Assembly: GCF_041355105.1 (NCBI RefSeq)
Contig: NZ_JBFUPK010000002.1
Coordinates: forward strand, 558,001-622,000
Direction of reading: 5' to 3'
DNA from: Terriglobus sp. RCC_193
Lineage (GTDB): Bacteria > Acidobacteriota > Terriglobia > Terriglobales > Acidobacteriaceae
Length of the DNA stretch: 64,000 bases
Positions 61,697-64,000 of the stretch are shown piece by piece. The notes under the pieces are model-generated. The model saw only the letters and a program-made list of their open reading frames with translations, was not told where the DNA came from and searched no databases. The stretch's first letter is position 1; each line of letters begins with the position of its first letter. A program made the position numbers and the translations under genes.

Positions 61697-62410
61697 ATGC
61701 CCGACGCACAAGCACAACAGGCCGCCAAACTTGCCGCCGCCAAGGCCGCTCTCCGCTTCATCGAACCCGGCATGGTCGTCGGCCTCGGCTCCGGTTCCAC
61801 CGCCACACTCTTCATCCAGTTACTGGGCGAGAAGGTGCAACAGGGACTCGACATCAAGGGCATCGCCTCCTCCGAAGACAGCGAGATCCTTGGCCGCAAG
61901 CTCGGCATCCCGATCACCGACTTCGATCACCACAGCACCATCGACGTTGCCGTGGACGGCGCCGACGAAGTAGGCCCCGGCCTGGCGCTCATCAAGGGCG
62001 GCGGAGGCAAGCTGCTGCGCGAGAAAATCGTCGCCAGTGCCTGCAAACAGTTCATCATCGTGGCCGACGACAGCAAACTCGTAAAGCAGCTCGGCGCCTT
62101 CCCGCTCCCCGTGGAAGTCATTCCCATGGCCGTTCCGCTGGTGACGGAGAAGCTGAGCGACCTTGGCTTCACCCCGAAGATCCGGCAGGACAAGTCCGGC
62201 AACGGCCCGTACATCACCGATGAAGGCAACATCCTCCTCGACTGCTCCTCCAGCGGCATCGCCGGTCCTGAAGTGACCGCCGCGGAGATCCGCAGCATCA
62301 TCGGCGTGGTGGAACACGGCCTGTTCCTGAACATGGCGGAGCGCGTTCTGCTGGCCGGTGCCGATGGCAGTGTCCGCGAGATCACCGTGGCGGACTATCC
62401 CGCCGTATGA
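61697..62410 (+). CDS. rpiA: Ribose-5-phosphate isomerase A
   Basis: A 237-residue enzyme that interconverts ribose 5-phosphate and ribulose 5-phosphate in the pentose phosphate pathway. Diagnostic blocks: MVVGLGSGSTATLFIQLL, IDVAVDGADEVGPGLALIKGGGGKLLREKIVA, and VEVIPMAVPLV. ATG 61697 has GAGG seven bases upstream; the TTG at 61685 is less likely. Its stop overlaps the maf start (ATGA), so they are coupled. Confidence 0.96.
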   Translation: MPDAQAQQAAKLAAAKAALRFIEPGMVVGLGSGSTATLFIQLLGEKVQQGLDIKGIASSEDSEILGRKLGIPITDFDHHSTIDVAVDGADEVGPGLALIKGGGGKLLREKIVASACKQFIIVADDSKLVKQLGAFPLPVEVIPMAVPLVTEKLSDLGFTPKIRQDKSGNGPYITDEGNILLDCSSSGIAGPEVTAAEIRSIIGVVEHGLFLNMAERVLLAGADGSVREITVADYPAV

Positions 62411-62973
62411 GCACCCCGAAGCCCATCATCCTTGCCAGTGCATCGCCGCGTCGGCGTGAACTGCTGACCCAGATCGGCGTTGCCTTCACCGTCGTCACTG
62501 CCGATATCGACGAGACCCCTCTGCCCGGCGAAGACCACCGCACCTACACGCTGCGACTGGCCGAGGAAAAAGCACGCGCCGTACTTATGAAACATCCGGA
62601 CAGCATCGTCATCGGCGCGGACACCACCGTAACGCTGCATGGCGAACTCCTTGGCAAACCACAGGACGCAGCCGATGCCGAACGCATGCTGACCCTGCTG
62701 CAGGGCAACACGCACGAAGTCACCACCAGCATTGCCGTGCTGACCACGGCAGAAACGCTGACTGCAGCCGAGACAACACGCGTCACCTTTGGAACACTTA
62801 CGTCGGAACAGATCGCTGGCTACATCGCCAGCGGAGAACCGACGGACAAGGCGGGCGCGTATGCGATTCAGGGCATCGCGGCGCAATGGATACCGCGTAT
62901 CGAAGGCGACTATTTCAACGTCGTGGGCCTGCCACTTGCAACCCTCGCCAAGCTGTTACGAAAAGCTCAGTAA
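62407..62973 (+). CDS. maf: Maf-family nucleoside triphosphate pyrophosphatase
   Basis: A 188-residue protein of normal Maf length. The signature SxxRR is LASASPRRRELL, followed by the metal/nucleotide residues DIDETPLPGE, VIGADTTVTLHGELLGKP and GAYAIQGIAAQWIPRIEGDYFNVVGLPL. Maf proteins hydrolyse non-canonical nucleotides such as dTTP or modified UTP/CTP and may restrain septation. The start overlaps the rpiA stop by four bases. Confidence 0.95.
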   Translation: MSTPKPIILASASPRRRELLTQIGVAFTVVTADIDETPLPGEDHRTYTLRLAEEKARAVLMKHPDSIVIGADTTVTLHGELLGKPQDAADAERMLTLLQGNTHEVTTSIAVLTTAETLTAAETTRVTFGTLTSEQIAGYIASGEPTDKAGAYAIQGIAAQWIPRIEGDYFNVVGLPLATLAKLLRKAQ

Positions 62974-63042
62974 CGTTTCATTACGAAACAGGATGTTCTC
63001 CTTACCTCATGCGAACGCTGCATCATGGAGGTTCGAGTCTGC

Positions 63043-63600
63043 ATGTTGCATCTATCAGAATTGGGTGAACGCATCTGCATTCTGGGACCGTCGAACAGCG
63101 GCAAATCCACGCTCGCCGAAGCGATTGCGCGAAAATCCGACTTGAAAGCAATCCATCTGGATCAGCTTCACCATCTCCCCCACACGAACTGGAAACCACG
63201 TTCGGCGAGCGAGTTTCTCGCTTTGCATGAGGAAGCAATCGCAGGCGACCGCTGGGTGATCGACGGCAATTACTCGAAATACTTTCCCCAACGCTTTCAA
63301 CGTGCAACAGGCGTCATCCTTCTGGATATCTCCACTGTGGCAAGCCTGTGGCGGTACCTTCGCAGAACCCTCCTGGAACGCAGCCGGATCGGCGCATTAG
63401 CCGGTGGGCAGGACAGCGTGAAGCTCGCCATGCTTCATCACATTGCGGTGGTGACACCTGGAAACCGAAAGCGGTACGCGCAGGTATACCGGCAGCTCAA
63501 CCTACCTAAGATCTATCTGCCATCTACCCACGACCTCAATTGGTGCTATCAGGAATGGGGGCTGGAGCGTAGACCGGGCCACCGGGAGGAATCCCGCTGA
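63043..63600 (+). CDS. P-loop nucleotide kinase-like protein (FlaR/adenylate-kinase-like)
   Basis: A 185-residue protein with a Walker A motif GPSNSGKST near residue 15. LDQLHHLPHTNWKPRSASEF and GDRWVIDGNYSKYFPQRF follow, the latter an NMP-binding-like region, and VILLDISTVASLWRYLRRTL. Such proteins are annotated as DNA topology modulation or adenylate-kinase-like kinases; substrate is unknown. ATG 63043 is preferred to the ATG at 63025 because GGAGG at 63028 then acts as its ribosome site. Confidence 0.82.
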   Translation: MLHLSELGERICILGPSNSGKSTLAEAIARKSDLKAIHLDQLHHLPHTNWKPRSASEFLALHEEAIAGDRWVIDGNYSKYFPQRFQRATGVILLDISTVASLWRYLRRTLLERSRIGALAGGQDSVKLAMLHHIAVVTPGNRKRYAQVYRQLNLPKIYLPSTHDLNWCYQEWGLERRPGHREESR

Positions 63601-63674
63601 CGCAGCATTCTGGCCCTTCACCAATGCGATAACACACAGGATTTCTCAAAGTCCGGACACTTCGCCCCAAACGG

Positions 63675-63704
63675 AAAAGAGCCTCCGTTTCCGGAGGCTC
63701 TTAG
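63675..63704. terminator. Bidirectional terminator
   Basis: AAGAGCCTCCG at 63677-63687 pairs with CGGAGGCTCTT at 63692-63702 around a TTTC loop. It lies between two convergent genes. Confidence 0.85.
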
Positions 63705-63723
63705 CTTGATTCAGTGAGGATGA

Positions 63724-64000
63724 TTAGTTCATCGTCACGCCGCCGCGGAGCTTCTCTTCCTTCTTCTGCTCGTTGATCTTGCGTGCGCCCATTGCATCCT
63801 GGCTGGCCTTCTCAGCGTTTGCCACAGCCTGCTTCACAGCAGGTGCATCACCGCAAAGAATGTCCGCCTGACGGCGATACACCAGGTTCAGGTATTGGAA
63901 GGCATCGTCGTACGTCGGGTTGATGGCAATCGCCTGCTTCAGGTGGTCCAGGCCGTCGTTCACCAGATCCGTGTTCTTTTCCTTCATCTTGGCGCAGGTG
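63724..64000 (-). CDS. C-terminal part of a TPR-containing protein (partial)
   Basis: The 3' end of a gene that starts beyond the window: codons before the ATG at 63987 remain open to base 64000 (T-C-A-K). A TPR-like helix pair is visible: GLDHLKQAIAINPTYDDAFQYLNLVYRRQADI. The tail is Lys/Glu-rich, with KASQDAMGARKINEQKKEEK. TPR proteins mediate protein-protein contacts; no other role can be given. Confidence 0.75.
   Translation of the reverse strand, partial: TCAKMKEKNTDLVNDGLDHLKQAIAINPTYDDAFQYLNLVYRRQADILCGDAPAVKQAVANAEKASQDAMGARKINEQKKEEKLRGGVTMN

Noticed and set aside
1-64000. tRNA, rRNA, intact insertion sequence or prophage
   Set aside because: No cloverleaf, no transposase or integrase, and no structural phage genes were seen on either strand.

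Overview
The window looks like a chromosomal segment from an acidobacterium, probably a soil member of Terriglobales/Acidobacteriaceae. The basis is family content rather than any database match: a PadR regulator overlapping an 'ADOP' duplicated permease, three giant Oar-like TonB-dependent receptors with carboxypeptidase-regulatory N-domains, a remnant of the TIGR03435 soil protein family, and many secreted glycan-active enzymes. GC is high. I see no phage, plasmid, CRISPR array, intact insertion sequence, tRNA or rRNA.

Layout. 1-6574: end of tyrS, a Tat-exported GH29 fucosidase, a serine hydrolase, a DoxX-like membrane protein, an APC permease and a GH19-type lysin. 6705-13514: a tight four-gene operon (Gfo/Idh/MocA oxidoreductase, CE15 glucuronoyl esterase, GH67 alpha-glucuronidase, mannonate dehydratase) whose order fits detachment and breakdown of (methyl)glucuronic acid side chains of xylan. 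13544-16362: a CDP-alcohol phosphotransferase with an unusual N-terminal extension, and a sialate O-acetylesterase-like enzyme. 16659-22774: secreted M19 and M28 peptidases, greA, and a GH51 arabinofuranosidase. 23023-27896: htpG, azoR, a quinone oxidoreductase and a CE1-like esterase. 28078-33033: a TonB-like protein and the yajC-secD-secF operon.

33282-38075 is a decayed stretch (TIGR03435 remnant, tiny Cys protein) followed by a cytochrome c, a small exported protein, and a coupled DUF305/LVIVD pair with Met-Asp-His repeats that suggests copper or other metal handling at the cell envelope. 38646-46130: a secreted glutaminase-like protein, PadR-ADOP, and an M28 peptidase. 46254-57274: three consecutive Oar-like receptors on the minus strand. 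57619-60321: an unrecognised 900-residue protein. 60587-64000: hexose-6-phosphate mutarotase, rpiA, maf, a small P-loop kinase-like protein, and the end of a TPR protein.

The most striking non-coding signal is a dispersed repeat with at least 13 copies (R1-R13). Its unit is a GCGAAGCTC lead, a short hairpin whose stem changes with preserved pairing between copies, and a CATCCTGA...GAAGGACC tail. Four pairs of copies are arranged as inverted ends around 80-93 bp loops, like a REPIN or MITE. One copy lies inside the signal-peptide region of the GH67 gene. Other signals are a start-codon-sequestering 11-bp hairpin at the serine hydrolase, a run of five hairpins before padR, and candidate operators before a receptor gene and the CE1 esterase.
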